Below, in pieces: positions 25,782 to 35,255 of a stretch of 64,000 bases of DNA (the first letter of the stretch is position 1; each line of letters begins with the position of its first letter). Source of the stretch: Moraxella osloensis (GTDB lineage: Bacteria > Pseudomonadota > Gammaproteobacteria > Pseudomonadales > Moraxellaceae); the NCBI RefSeq assembly GCF_009867135.1, contig NZ_CP047226.1, forward strand, positions 372,001 to 436,000, given 5' to 3'. The translations under genes were made by a program, and so were the position numbers. The notes below the pieces were generated by a model that saw only the letters and a list, made by a program, of their open reading frames with translations, did no database searches and was not told the origin of the DNA.

Positions 25782-26750
25782 TCACCCACGATACACATTT
25801 TCTTCATTCATTTGCAAATTCATGCCTTGAATATCAGCATTATGGCTAAGTTTGAACAAAAAGTCCGTCAAACCATGATGAAACGATTGTTGGATCAATT
25901 CATTGGCAATCATCGGCATGGCTTGCTCAAAACTCAAGGCTTGACCGTCTTCACGGCTTAACACCTCAACAATATGCACGCCATAGCGAGTTTCGATGGG
26001 ATTGACCGACACGCCGACAGGCAAACCAAACACCGCTTGCTCGAACTCTGGTACGGTTTCACCTTTGACGATTTCGCCCAAATCACCGCCGTTGTCTTTT
26101 GAGGGACACAATGAGTATTGTTGGGCGAATTGGATAAAGTCAGCGTCCCGATTTTGGCTGTTTTGTAGGGTTTCAATTAGGTTTGTCGCCTGTTTTTTTA
26201 GCTCGATACGTTCTTCCCCTGCATCGGGTGGCGAAGCCAATAAAATATGGCGTACCGTCAACAGCGGTGGAGTGACGTAGCGTTGTGGGTTGCTATCGAA
26301 TAACTGGCGACAGCTATCTTCATTAGGTATGGTGGGTTGGACGTTTTTATCAATCAAGTCGCTGATGGCGGTTTCTTCATCGGCTTGCCAAGCGGATTCG
26401 CCCAATGTGGGGTCGGCATACACGGCTTGCTTGAGGAGTTCTCGGATGACCAGGGCTTGGGCGGATAAAAATAACGCCTCGTCTTGGGTATTGGCTGGGT
26501 GATATTGCACTTCTTGGGCGATGACGGTGGGGTCGATGACCACGCCATTGACGCTGATATTGGGGATTTGTTGGCGACTACTGGCGATTAGATTATCGGG
26601 GCGTTTCGCCTCAGCTAGTGCCTCTTCGATGAGTTCTTTTTCGCTGTGTGGACGCTTTAAGTCGTCACTGGTCGGCATGATACGGATGTTGTCTTGTTCT
26701 CTCGATTGGGTTATTTGGTGGTTTGTTGGCTCAAATATTGAAACGCTCAT
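25782..26750 (-). CDS. parvulin-type peptidyl-prolyl isomerase (NifM/PpiC-like)
   Basis: 322 residues. N-terminal helical region (about 1-170), then a rotamase domain with VRHILLASPPDAGEE, FIQFAQQYSLCPSKDNGGDL, VPEFEQAVFGLPVGVS and TRYGVHIVEVL. No signal peptide. Such a gene follows narI in pseudomonad and moraxella nar operons and is thought to help NarGHI maturation. Here it is separated from narI by an AbiTii gene on the opposite strand, so it must have its own promoter or be read through. Confidence 0.85.
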   Translation of the reverse strand: MSVSIFEPTNHQITQSREQDNIRIMPTSDDLKRPHSEKELIEEALAEAKRPDNLIASSRQQIPNISVNGVVIDPTVIAQEVQYHPANTQDEALFLSAQALVIRELLKQAVYADPTLGESAWQADEETAISDLIDKNVQPTIPNEDSCRQLFDSNPQRYVTPPLLTVRHILLASPPDAGEERIELKKQATNLIETLQNSQNRDADFIQFAQQYSLCPSKDNGGDLGEIVKGETVPEFEQAVFGLPVGVSVNPIETRYGVHIVEVLSREDGQALSFEQAMPMIANELIQQSFHHGLTDFLFKLSHNADIQGMNLQMNEENVYRG

Positions 26751-26854
26751 GGGATATCACTTGAAATTTAGAGAATTTACCTTATTATCGCAATCATTAG
26801 GGATATAATAAATACTCCATTGTGGTTATACTATTTTATTGATAAGGAAAAAAT

Positions 26855-27820
26855 GTGCAACATCCTGCTGTTATTGAACTTCAAATTCTTTGCCAAGACG
26901 AAAGTAAACCCATCACTCAACTGTTAAGACAAGCGTTAGTAATTGCTACCAAGTTAGATATCGAAGACTTTGTAGATTGGTGTAATAATGAGTTAAAAGG
27001 GTATATTGGTTACAAAAAGAAAGGAAATATTCCACCTTATCGTGTTTTTTTTGGTGAGCTATACGCATCAGAATTAGGAACAAATAAGTTACTACCTGTA
27101 ATATTTAGCGAAGATATATTGGACAGTTTGAAGTTAAAAATTTTGCCAGAATCTGTGACTGAAATTGAAGATTGGCTTACAAGAGATGATAAATCTTATG
27201 TAACATTGAATTTAGATAAAGATTTAGAAAAAATGTGCTTGGATTTATTTAGAAAAACAATGATACAGGATTATGCAAGTCTAGGTTTTGGTAATAGTGT
27301 ATTACATCAGCGACTTTTGCCCCAATATCATCCAGTTTTAATAGTTAGCAAGTCGGCATTAATGAATATTTTTAGTAATGTTAGGCAAGTTATTCTTGAG
27401 TGGGCATTAATGTTAGAAAAACAAGGAATTTTGGGTGAAAATTTGATTTTTACAAAACAGGAGAAAGAAGTGGCAACAGATAATCCAAATATCCATATTG
27501 GCAATTTTCAAGGCATTTTAGGTGATGTTACAAATAGTCAAATTCAACAAAATAATACACTCACCGTGCAACAGAATGATTTTGAATCGTTAAAACAATT
27601 TTTAAAATCTAAAAGTGTGTCTGATGAAGATATTCAACAACTACAGACTGCTATCACACTTGACCCCCAACCAACGACTGCTAATAGCTTTGGAGAAAAA
27701 GTTAGTGCTTGGTTTGGCAATATGATGACTAAGGCAGTTTCAAATGCTTGGCAGATTGAGTTAGCTATTGCAAGTAATCTGCTTACTGACGCACTCAACA
27801 ATTTTTACGGTTTAGTTTAA
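26855..27820 (+). CDS. AbiTii-type protein
   Basis: 321 residues starting at GTG 26855 behind AAGGAAAAA. The N-terminal region (about 1-190) matches the AbiTii pattern: PITQLLRQALVIATKLDIED, FVDWCNNELKGYIGY, YASLGFGNSVLHQRLLPQYH. A middle stretch NIHIGNFQGILGDVTNSQIQ is typical of effector-linker proteins. The C-terminal 70 residues are helical. AbiTii is a domain seen in abortive infection-like genes; activity is not proven. It lies on the opposite strand inside the nar-moa block and ends in a shared terminator with narI, which marks it as an insertion. Confidence 0.75.
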   Translation: MQHPAVIELQILCQDESKPITQLLRQALVIATKLDIEDFVDWCNNELKGYIGYKKKGNIPPYRVFFGELYASELGTNKLLPVIFSEDILDSLKLKILPESVTEIEDWLTRDDKSYVTLNLDKDLEKMCLDLFRKTMIQDYASLGFGNSVLHQRLLPQYHPVLIVSKSALMNIFSNVRQVILEWALMLEKQGILGENLIFTKQEKEVATDNPNIHIGNFQGILGDVTNSQIQQNNTLTVQQNDFESLKQFLKSKSVSDEDIQQLQTAITLDPQPTTANSFGEKVSAWFGNMMTKAVSNAWQIELAIASNLLTDALNNFYGLV

Positions 27821-27829
27821 GCAAAAAAA

Positions 27830-27865
27830 CCACGAATAAATTGGCTGGGATTAATTTATTCGTGG
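27830..27865. terminator. bidirectional terminator between AbiTii gene and narI
   Basis: CCACGAATAAATT / AATTTATTCGTGG, a 13-bp perfect stem with a 10-nt loop, between two convergent genes. Confidence 0.75.
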
Positions 27866-27908
27866 AAACTGGGAAAACAACAAATCAGTTTTTTAATTCA
27901 TGGTTTGA

Positions 27909-28607
27909 TTATTGAGCCGATTTTTGACGCACGATTTGATAACGTCTGCCCAAATACCAAATCGGTGCAGAGATAATGTGAATCAAGCGAGTAAACGGCA
28001 CTAATAAAATCAAAGTCGTACCCAAGAACATATGTAGTTTATACACAATCCCAGCTTGCTCAACCAGTGAGGCAGCATACACAGGGCGAAGAATGGCCAA
28101 GTTTTGAGCCCAACTTGCCAAGTTCATCATCATCACGCCGTCCATGTGGTCCATTGACACAAAAATCGTGCCAAGACCTAACAACAACTGAGCCAACAAG
28201 ATAATCAATAACGCCTTATCGCCAAAGGTCGAGGTATGGCTGATACGAGGGTCAGAAAAACGGCGGATAATCAGCATGATTAAACCAAACAAACACACGA
28301 CCCCTGCCACGCCACCCACGACCATTGCCATGATTTGTTTTTGCGGAGCGGTGATAAAGTGTTCATACACGGCGTGCGGTGTAAACATACCAAACAAATG
28401 CCCTAACAACACAATCAAAATACCAATGTGAAACAGGTTGCTTGCCACACGCATATTGCGAGGTTGAAGCATTTGGCTTGAGCTGGTTTTCCATGTGTAC
28501 TGTGAGGTGTCAAAACGCACCCAACAGCCGAAAATACACACGGTGAGGGCGATATACGGGTAAATACCGTATAAAAAAACGTTCATCCAATTTTCTGCGT
28601 TCATCAT
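27909..28607 (-). CDS. narI: respiratory nitrate reductase gamma subunit NarI
   Basis: 232 residues, five membrane helices, with histidines for two b-type hemes in the helices (FHIGILIVLLGHLFGMF near 75 and YKLHMFLGTTLILLVPFTRL near 195). Transfers quinol electrons to NarH. Two possible ATGs (28607, 28604); the start overlaps the narJ stop by 4 nt. Confidence 0.95.
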   Translation of the reverse strand: MMNAENWMNVFLYGIYPYIALTVCIFGCWVRFDTSQYTWKTSSSQMLQPRNMRVASNLFHIGILIVLLGHLFGMFTPHAVYEHFITAPQKQIMAMVVGGVAGVVCLFGLIMLIIRRFSDPRISHTSTFGDKALLIILLAQLLLGLGTIFVSMDHMDGVMMMNLASWAQNLAILRPVYAASLVEQAGIVYKLHMFLGTTLILLVPFTRLIHIISAPIWYLGRRYQIVRQKSAQ

Positions 28608-29524
28608 TGGACTCCTTCTTTGAGGGTGTTATTTTTTAGATGATTTGATTGACTTTGTAATTCATTAGACTGACTGTTGGCACGACTAGAAGTTTGGTCA
28701 AAATCGACCCAATGCACAGGGGTAATGCTGTTGTGCTGGGCTTGTTGTCCGAGGTTTTGAGCGATATGTTGTTGGGTTTGGTTGGAGGGGCAACGCTCTT
28801 GCTCTGCACCCAAAAAGTCCACCATTTCTTCTTCCCATTCGCTGTCAATGGCTTCAAGGCTGTCTTCGGCAAGTTTGACCGCTTCGGATTTATTCATATT
28901 GGCAAGCTCGTCATCAATCAAGCTTAACGGCTGTCCTGCGACTTGCAATAATGCCTTAAATAAGCTGGCGTACTCACTTTGTTTATCAATAAGTCTTGCC
29001 CCAAGCACTGCCAAAATATGGCTGACATCGGCAATGTCCATGCGGACTTGCATTTCGTCACCTGTGGCTACGGCTTGGTATGCCAAAAACTCAAGGTACA
29101 TCGGAATGTAATCTGGCAATTCTTTGGCATCAATAGCAAATCCTGCTTGCTCGTATTGAGCCATTAAATCGACCATGGCTTGACCACGGTCACGGCTTTC
29201 ACCATGAACGTGTTCAAACAGCCATAGCGACAAGGTGCGACCACGTTCAAATAGGCTGTCATAGCGGGCTTGGGCTTCTAATTCACCCAAATTTGTCAAG
29301 CTGTCAATCAAGTCTGCGATTTCGCCTCGCACTGCTGGGCTAATCAAGCGTGAATTTTTTACCAAGTCTTTGCAAACGTCTAACGTGTCATCGGCAAACA
29401 GTTCGTGACTGGGATAATCCATGAGCAAACTAATCACTTTTAACAGTTTCATATCATGGCTGTTGCTCTGAATATTGGTTTGCTCAATATTGGTGTTTTC
29501 AACCATTGGGGTAGCGTCACTCAT
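28604..29524 (-). CDS. narJ: nitrate reductase molybdenum cofactor assembly chaperone NarJ
   Basis: About 306 residues from ATG 29524 (MSDATPMVENTN), just after the narH stop. The core is LLKVISLLMDYPSHELFAD, SLWLFEHVHGESRDRGQAMV and ELPDYIPMYLEFLAY, typical of NarJ/TorD-like chaperones. It is longer than the E. coli protein (about 236), with an acidic then Asn/Gln-rich C-terminal tail (about 235-306) that looks disordered. Confidence 0.93.
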   Translation of the reverse strand: MSDATPMVENTNIEQTNIQSNSHDMKLLKVISLLMDYPSHELFADDTLDVCKDLVKNSRLISPAVRGEIADLIDSLTNLGELEAQARYDSLFERGRTLSLWLFEHVHGESRDRGQAMVDLMAQYEQAGFAIDAKELPDYIPMYLEFLAYQAVATGDEMQVRMDIADVSHILAVLGARLIDKQSEYASLFKALLQVAGQPLSLIDDELANMNKSEAVKLAEDSLEAIDSEWEEEMVDFLGAEQERCPSNQTQQHIAQNLGQQAQHNSITPVHWVDFDQTSSRANSQSNELQSQSNHLKNNTLKEGVQ

Positions 29525-29525
29525 A

Positions 29526-31064
29526 TCAGCTCTCCCAAGTTTGCACGGTGTCAATCATGTCACGGCGACTGGTTTTTTTATTGCCAAACATACTGTAATC
29601 GCTGTCACCGTTGCATTCATTGCCAAAGGTAAAGCCACAGCCACCACGCTCGGCAAACGCATCGCTTAGGGCTTCTTCACGGTGAGCGGTTGGGATGACA
29701 AAACGGTCTTCGTAATTGGCAATCGCAAGGTAGCGGTACATTTCTTCGACTTGGTGTTTGCTCAGACCTACGCTGTCTAGCACGCTTTGGGCATCAACTT
29801 TATCGACCAGTTGTGAGCGTTTGTAGCTACGCATGGCAAGTAAGCGCTTGAGTGCCAATTTGACAGGGGCTTCATCGCCTGCGGTCAGCATATTGGCAAG
29901 GTATTTGACAGGAATACGCAAGCTATCGACATCTGGAATCAAGCCGTCCATACCGACTGTGCCTGCTTCGGCGGCGTTTTGAATCGGCGATAGTGGTGGC
30001 ACATACCAAACCATTGGCAAGGTGCGGTATTCTGGGTGCAATGGCAATGCCAATTTCCAGTCCATTGCCAGTTTATACACAGGCGATTTTTGAGCGGATT
30101 CGATGACCGACATATCCACGCCGTCTTTTAGGGCTTGGGCGATGACCGCAGGGTCATTTGGGTCAAGGAAAATGTCAAGTTGGGCTTGGTAAAGGTCTTT
30201 TTCGTTGGCGATACCAGCGACTTCTTTGATTTTGTCGGCATCATACAATAGCACGCCTAGATAGCGAATCCGCCCTACGCAGGTTTCGGAACACACGGTT
30301 GGCATACCGCTTTCGATACGAGGGTAACAGAAGATACATTTTTCGGATTTGCCCGACTTCCAGTTGTAGTAGATTTTTTTGTAAGGACAGCCCGAAATAC
30401 ACATCCGCCAGCCACGACATTTTTCTTGGTCAATCAGCACAATGCCGTCTTCTTCACGTTTATAAATCGCTCCACTTGGACATGAGGCAACACACGCAGG
30501 GTTCAAGCAATGCTCGCACAGGCGTGGTAGGTACATCATAAAGGTGTTTTCGTATTGACCGTAGATATCGGCTTGGACGTTGTCAAAGTTTTTGTCCAAA
30601 CGGCGTTTGGCAAATTCTGAACCAAGAATTTCTTCCCAGTTGGGACCCCATTCGATTTTTTGCATCCGCTTGCCTGTAATCAGTGAGCGTGGGCGAGCAA
30701 TCGGTTGGTGTTCGCTAATCGGGGCGGTGTGTAGGTGTTGGTAATCGAAGTCAAACGGTTCGTAGTAGTCGTCAATACTTGGCAAATCTGGGTTGGCAAA
30801 GATATTGGCGAGAATGCGGAATTTGCCCCCGATTTTTGGGTTGATTGAGCCGTCAGCGTTGCGAATCCAGCCACCTTTCCATTTGGCTTGGTTTTCCCAT
30901 TCTTTGGGGTAGCCGATACCAGGTTTGGATTCGACATTGTTAAACCATGCGTATTCCATGCCTTCACGACTGGTCCAGACGTTTTTACAGGTGACAGAGC
31001 AGGTGTGACAACCGATACATTTATCAAGGTTTAGCACCATGCCGACTTGTGAGCGAATTTTCAT
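29526..31064 (-). CDS. narH: respiratory nitrate reductase beta subunit NarH
   Basis: 512 residues. Four iron-sulfur cluster motifs: CIGCHTCSVTCKNVW; CEHCLNPACVASCPSGAIY; KCRGWRMCISGCPYKK (Trp replaces one Cys, giving the [3Fe-4S] cluster as in E. coli NarH); and CIFCYPRIESGMPTVCSETC. Carries electrons from NarI to NarG. The narG-narH gap is about 300 nt, much longer than usual, with its own possible regulatory box. Confidence 0.96.
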   Translation of the reverse strand: MKIRSQVGMVLNLDKCIGCHTCSVTCKNVWTSREGMEYAWFNNVESKPGIGYPKEWENQAKWKGGWIRNADGSINPKIGGKFRILANIFANPDLPSIDDYYEPFDFDYQHLHTAPISEHQPIARPRSLITGKRMQKIEWGPNWEEILGSEFAKRRLDKNFDNVQADIYGQYENTFMMYLPRLCEHCLNPACVASCPSGAIYKREEDGIVLIDQEKCRGWRMCISGCPYKKIYYNWKSGKSEKCIFCYPRIESGMPTVCSETCVGRIRYLGVLLYDADKIKEVAGIANEKDLYQAQLDIFLDPNDPAVIAQALKDGVDMSVIESAQKSPVYKLAMDWKLALPLHPEYRTLPMVWYVPPLSPIQNAAEAGTVGMDGLIPDVDSLRIPVKYLANMLTAGDEAPVKLALKRLLAMRSYKRSQLVDKVDAQSVLDSVGLSKHQVEEMYRYLAIANYEDRFVIPTAHREEALSDAFAERGGCGFTFGNECNGDSDYSMFGNKKTSRRDMIDTVQTWES

Positions 31065-31206
31065 AAAAAATTCCTTATGGGTTGCCTAATTTATGGCTGA
31101 CCGCATCAGTGGGGCGAGCATAAATTTGGGTATTTGTCATTTTTTTATTGTATCCCCCTCGACTTGCCAAAAACATCATGCCAAAGGGGATAAGTTGAGT
31201 GGTTCA

Positions 31207-31222
31207 TTATGCTAAAGTAGTA
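31207..31222. promoter_or_regulatory. putative NarL box between narG and narH
   Basis: TTATGCT-AA-AGTAGTA. The right half is a good heptamer and the left half is poor. It lies 143 nt upstream of narH. Confidence 0.35.
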
Positions 31223-31276
31223 GCCTATATTTAGACTACGCTTTAAAAAAGCTAGATAATTCTAAATCATCCTCTA

Positions 31277-31357
31277 TTTAACCCCCTCTAAATCCCCCTT
31301 GGCAGGGGGAGAACCGCTCCCTGCCCTGCTAAGGGGAGGGTTGGGGTGGGGTTAATG
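31277..31357. repeat. extragenic C/G-rich repeat downstream of narG
   Basis: CCCCCTCTAAATCCCCCTTG then GGGGGAGAACCGC and GGGGAGGGTTGGGGTGGGGT. Same unit as at 18837-18893. Able to fold; may end or attenuate the narG transcript. Confidence 0.6.
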
Positions 31358-31362
31358 ACATC

Positions 31363-34300
31363 TTAATCCAACGTAGTCGGTAATGGACGAGGCAATTCGT
31401 CATCGGGTTTGCCTTCAAGCCAATCGACTTTTGCCATTTTACGCACCAACACAAATTCGTCACGGTTACAGCCGACTGTGCCATAGTAGTTAAAGCCATA
31501 GGCTTGTTGGGCATAGCCACCAATCATGTGGGTGGGTTTTAGCACCGCACGAGTGACTGAGTTATGAATACCGCCACGAGTGCCTGTGGATTCTGAGCCT
31601 GGGATGTTGACCAGTTTTTCTTGGGCATGGTACATCATGGTCATGCCTTCTTTGACACGTTGCGACACCACGGCACGAGCGGTGATTGAGCCGTTTGCGT
31701 TAAACACTTCAATCCAGTCGTTGTCTTCGATGTCAGCTTTGCGTGCGTCAATTTCGCTCATCCACACACAAGGACCGCCACGAGAAAGGGTCAGCATTAG
31801 CAAGTTTTCAGAATAGGTACTATGAATGCCCCATTTTTGGTGCGGTGTTAAGAAGTTTAATACCACTTCTTTATTGCCGTTGGTTTTGTAGCCTTTAAAA
31901 TGCTCAACGGTTTTGGTGTCAATCGGTGGGCGGTATTGTTGCATCTGCTCACCAAACGCCTGCATCCAAGGGTGGTCTTGATAAAACTGCTGACGACCTG
32001 TGATAGTACGCCAAGGAATCAACTCGTGTACGTTGGTGTAGCCTGCGTTGTAGCTGACTTTTTCCGATTCTAGTCCAGACCAAGTTGGGCTTGAGATAAT
32101 TTTGCGAGGTTGTGCCACGATATCACGGAAACGGATTTTTTCGTGTTCGCTCGATTTTGCCAAATGGGTGTGGTCACGCCCTGTATTTTTTGACAAGGCT
32201 GACCATGCTTTGACCGCCACATGACCGTTGGTTTCTGGGGCAAGCATCAGGATGGTTTCGGCAGCGTCAATGGCGGTGTTAATACGAGGGCGACCTTGTG
32301 CGACAGTCGGCTCGGTAACGGTGTAGCTTAGTTCGCCAAGTTGTGCCACTTCTTCTTTGGTATCCCAGTCCATGCCTTTGGAGTTATTACCCAAAGTGTC
32401 CATTAACGTACCCAAGGCGGTGTATTTGGCATAGGTGCTTGGATAGTCACGTTCCACAACTTTGATATGTGGACAGTTTTTACCCGGAACAGGTTTTTCG
32501 CCTGCGGTTTTCCAGTCTGTACCGCCAAATGGCTGTGCCAATTCGCCAACGCTGTCATGTTGCATGGGCAAAGTGACGACATCGGTCTGTACGCCAAGAT
32601 GGGTCGCTGACAGTTGTGAGAATACATTGGCAATGCCTTTGTAGATTTCCCAGTCTGATTTTGATTCCCAAGCAGGGTCGGTGGCGGCAGTCAATGGGTG
32701 GATAAATGGGTGCATATCCGAGGTGTTCATGTCGTCTTTTTCGTACCATGTCGCTGTTGGCAACACGATATCTGAATATAAACAGGTACTCGACATACGA
32801 AAATCAAGGGTCGTCACAAGGTCAAGTTTGCCTGTGGGGGCGTTTTCGACCCAATCGACTTCATGCGGACGTAGTTCGGCAACGGTTTCATCGCCCAATA
32901 CGCCATTTTTTGTACCCAAGAGATATTTGAGCATATATTCATGCCCTTTACCTGATGAACCAAGCAAGTTTGAACGCCAAATAAACAGATTGCGTGGGAA
33001 GTTGGCAGGGTTATCTGGGCTTTCACAGGCAAAACTTAATGAGCCATTTTGTAGGCTTTCGACCACATAATCTTCCACTTTCATGCCTTTTGCTTTGGCT
33101 TCATTGGCAATGGTGAGTGGGTTGCGGTTTAGCTGTGGAGCAGATGGTAGCCAACCTGCACGCTCGGCTCGAATGTTGTAGTCGAGCATATGCTCTGGGA
33201 AATGGGTTTTGTTGGCGTGTGGTGACAACAATTCATGAGCCGACAATTTTTCATAACGCCATTGGCTAGAATGGTTGTAGAAGAAACTTGTGCCGTTCAT
33301 GTGGCGTGGTGGTCTGTGCCAGTCAAGAGCAAACGCCAATGGGGCCCAGCCAGATTGTGGACGTAGTTTTTCTTGTCCAACATAATGTGCCCAACCACCG
33401 CCAGATTTACCAATACAACCACACAGCATGAGCATATTAATCACGCCACGGTAGTTCATGTCAAGGTGATACCAGTGGTTCATCCCTGCACCAATGATAA
33501 TCATGGATTTACCGTGCGTTTTGTGGGCATTTTCGGCAAATTCACGGGCAATTTGAATCACTTTTTCACGGCTTACGCCTGTGATGGCTTCTTGCCATGC
33601 AGGTGTGCCTGCGACGGTGGCATCATTGTAATCATCGGTAACGTGCTGACCGCCAACCCCATTTGCCACGCCAAGATTTGCCACCATTAAATCAAACACG
33701 GTCACGACTTTGGCGGTTTGGCCATTGGCAAGGTTGATGGTGCGACAAGGGATGGTTTTATACTGAATGGCGTCGCCAGCGACTGCGGTAAAGTAAGGGT
33801 GTTCGTCACCGCCAAAATAATCCAAACCGACTTCCACGGTTTCGCCACTGTCTTTTTGGCTTAACGCTAAATCAATCTCAGCCCCAGTTGAGCCGTCACG
33901 AGCTTCCAAGTTCCATTTGCCTTTGTCGGCACGTTCGGCATCGCCCCAACGGTAGCCAATCGACCCTTGTGGTGATACCAATTCGCCATGTTGATTGATG
34001 GCAACGGTTTTCCATTCTGGGTTGTTGTCTTGCTCAAGGTTGCCTGTCAAATCAGACGCACGCAAGAAACGTCCTGCACGCAACTCTCGACCTTCGCCTT
34101 CGACCATAACAAGGATCGGCAAATCGGTGTAGCGTTTGGCATAATCAACGAAGTAATCACTTGGTTGTTTGAGATAAAATTCTTTGATAATCACATGGCT
34201 AAAGGCTTGAGCAAGGGCGGCATCTGTGCCTTGTTTTGGATTAAGCCATAGGTCACAAAGTTTTGAGATTTCGGCATAGTCAGGGGTGATGGCGACAGTT

Positions 34301-35130
34301 TTTGTGCCTTTATAACGCACTTCGGTAAAGAAGTGAGCGTCTGGGGTACGAGTTTGCGGTACGTTTGACCCCCAAGCGATGATATAGTCAGAATTGTACC
34401 AATCGGCAGATTCTGGTACGTCAGTCTGCTCACCCCAAACCATTGGGCTAGCAGGTGGTAAGTCACAATACCAGTCATAAAATGACAAGCACACGCCACC
34501 GATTAATGATAAATAACGGCTACCTGCAGCATAGCTGACCATTGACATCGCAGGAATCGGCGAAAAGCCGATGATACGGTCAGGGCCAAAGGTTTTGGCG
34601 GTATAGACATTCGAGGCAGCGATGATTTCGTTCACTTCGTTCCAACTTGAACGCACAAAGCCACCCAAACCACGTTTGGATTTGTATTGGGCGGTTTTGG
34701 CAGGGTCAGACACGATACTGCCCCATGCTTCGACTGGGTCGGTAAATTGGGCTTTGGCTTCACGCCATAATTTGAGTAGCGGTTTACGCACTTTTGGGTA
34801 TTTTAGGCGGTTGGCTGAGTACATATACCAGCTATAGCTTGCCCCACGAGGACAGCCACGAGGTTCGTGGTTGGGTAGGTCTGGGCGAGTACGTGGGTAG
34901 TCGGTTTGTTGGGTTTCCCAAGTGACTAGACCGTTTTTGACGTAGATTTTCCATGAGCATGAGCCAGTACAGTTCACACCGTGAGTCGAGCGGACGATTT
35001 TGTCGTATTGCCAACGACTGCGGTAGCTGTTTTCCCAGTCACGGCTTTCGTCACGCACTTCGCCATGACCGTCAGCAAATTCGCTTGTTTTTTTGGTAAA
35101 AAATTTAAGTTGGTCGAGTAGATGGCTCAT
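31363..35130 (-). CDS. narG: respiratory nitrate reductase alpha subunit NarG
   Basis: 1255 residues, full length. The N-terminal His-Cys3 [4Fe-4S] site is HGVNCTGSCSWKIYV and RGCPRGASYSWY. The Mo-ligand Asp is in SFYDWYCDLPPASP. WGSNVPQTRTPDAHFFTEVR and the C-terminal molybdopterin-binding region (THMIGGYAQQAYGFNYYG) are present. Catalyses nitrate to nitrite on the cytoplasmic side using bis-MGD. A 7-2-7 box lies 93 nt upstream, and a TnpB element begins 18 nt beyond that box, so upstream promoter sequence may have been displaced. Confidence 0.97.
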   Translation of the reverse strand: MSHLLDQLKFFTKKTSEFADGHGEVRDESRDWENSYRSRWQYDKIVRSTHGVNCTGSCSWKIYVKNGLVTWETQQTDYPRTRPDLPNHEPRGCPRGASYSWYMYSANRLKYPKVRKPLLKLWREAKAQFTDPVEAWGSIVSDPAKTAQYKSKRGLGGFVRSSWNEVNEIIAASNVYTAKTFGPDRIIGFSPIPAMSMVSYAAGSRYLSLIGGVCLSFYDWYCDLPPASPMVWGEQTDVPESADWYNSDYIIAWGSNVPQTRTPDAHFFTEVRYKGTKTVAITPDYAEISKLCDLWLNPKQGTDAALAQAFSHVIIKEFYLKQPSDYFVDYAKRYTDLPILVMVEGEGRELRAGRFLRASDLTGNLEQDNNPEWKTVAINQHGELVSPQGSIGYRWGDAERADKGKWNLEARDGSTGAEIDLALSQKDSGETVEVGLDYFGGDEHPYFTAVAGDAIQYKTIPCRTINLANGQTAKVVTVFDLMVANLGVANGVGGQHVTDDYNDATVAGTPAWQEAITGVSREKVIQIAREFAENAHKTHGKSMIIIGAGMNHWYHLDMNYRGVINMLMLCGCIGKSGGGWAHYVGQEKLRPQSGWAPLAFALDWHRPPRHMNGTSFFYNHSSQWRYEKLSAHELLSPHANKTHFPEHMLDYNIRAERAGWLPSAPQLNRNPLTIANEAKAKGMKVEDYVVESLQNGSLSFACESPDNPANFPRNLFIWRSNLLGSSGKGHEYMLKYLLGTKNGVLGDETVAELRPHEVDWVENAPTGKLDLVTTLDFRMSSTCLYSDIVLPTATWYEKDDMNTSDMHPFIHPLTAATDPAWESKSDWEIYKGIANVFSQLSATHLGVQTDVVTLPMQHDSVGELAQPFGGTDWKTAGEKPVPGKNCPHIKVVERDYPSTYAKYTALGTLMDTLGNNSKGMDWDTKEEVAQLGELSYTVTEPTVAQGRPRINTAIDAAETILMLAPETNGHVAVKAWSALSKNTGRDHTHLAKSSEHEKIRFRDIVAQPRKIISSPTWSGLESEKVSYNAGYTNVHELIPWRTITGRQQFYQDHPWMQAFGEQMQQYRPPIDTKTVEHFKGYKTNGNKEVVLNFLTPHQKWGIHSTYSENLLMLTLSRGGPCVWMSEIDARKADIEDNDWIEVFNANGSITARAVVSQRVKEGMTMMYHAQEKLVNIPGSESTGTRGGIHNSVTRAVLKPTHMIGGYAQQAYGFNYYGTVGCNRDEFVLVRKMAKVDWLEGKPDDELPRPLPTTLD

Positions 35131-35222
35131 TTTGCTATCCTCATCTAGATGGTAAGGTTATATCTAGCATGAGTATAGGAGGTGTAAAGTGTCTTGCCTA
35201 TCGGCTATAGGGTGGTGAATAC

Positions 35223-35238
35223 TACTACTTAGGGGGTA
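35223..35238. promoter_or_regulatory. putative NarL box upstream of narG
   Basis: TACTACT-TA-GGGGGTA, inverted heptamers with 2-nt spacing, 93 nt upstream of the narG ATG; similar distance as at moaA. Confidence 0.5.
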
Positions 35239-35255
35239 TTAGATTATTGAAATGA

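Larger units (their letters stand above)
31065..31362. other. unusually long narG-narH intergenic region
   Basis: No gene. It holds a 7-2-7 inverted repeat at 31207-31222, a C/G-rich REP-like repeat at 31277-31357, and a motif CCAAAGGGGATAAG near 31181. In most nar operons these genes are a few bases apart. Confidence 0.7.

Noticed and set aside
31363..35130. Several long open frames antisense to narG
   Set aside because: No family resemblance, no start signals; explained by codon bias of narG.
35131..35255. FNR-type site (TTGAT-N4-ATCAA) upstream of narG
   Set aside because: I looked here and between narK1 and narX and saw no convincing match.
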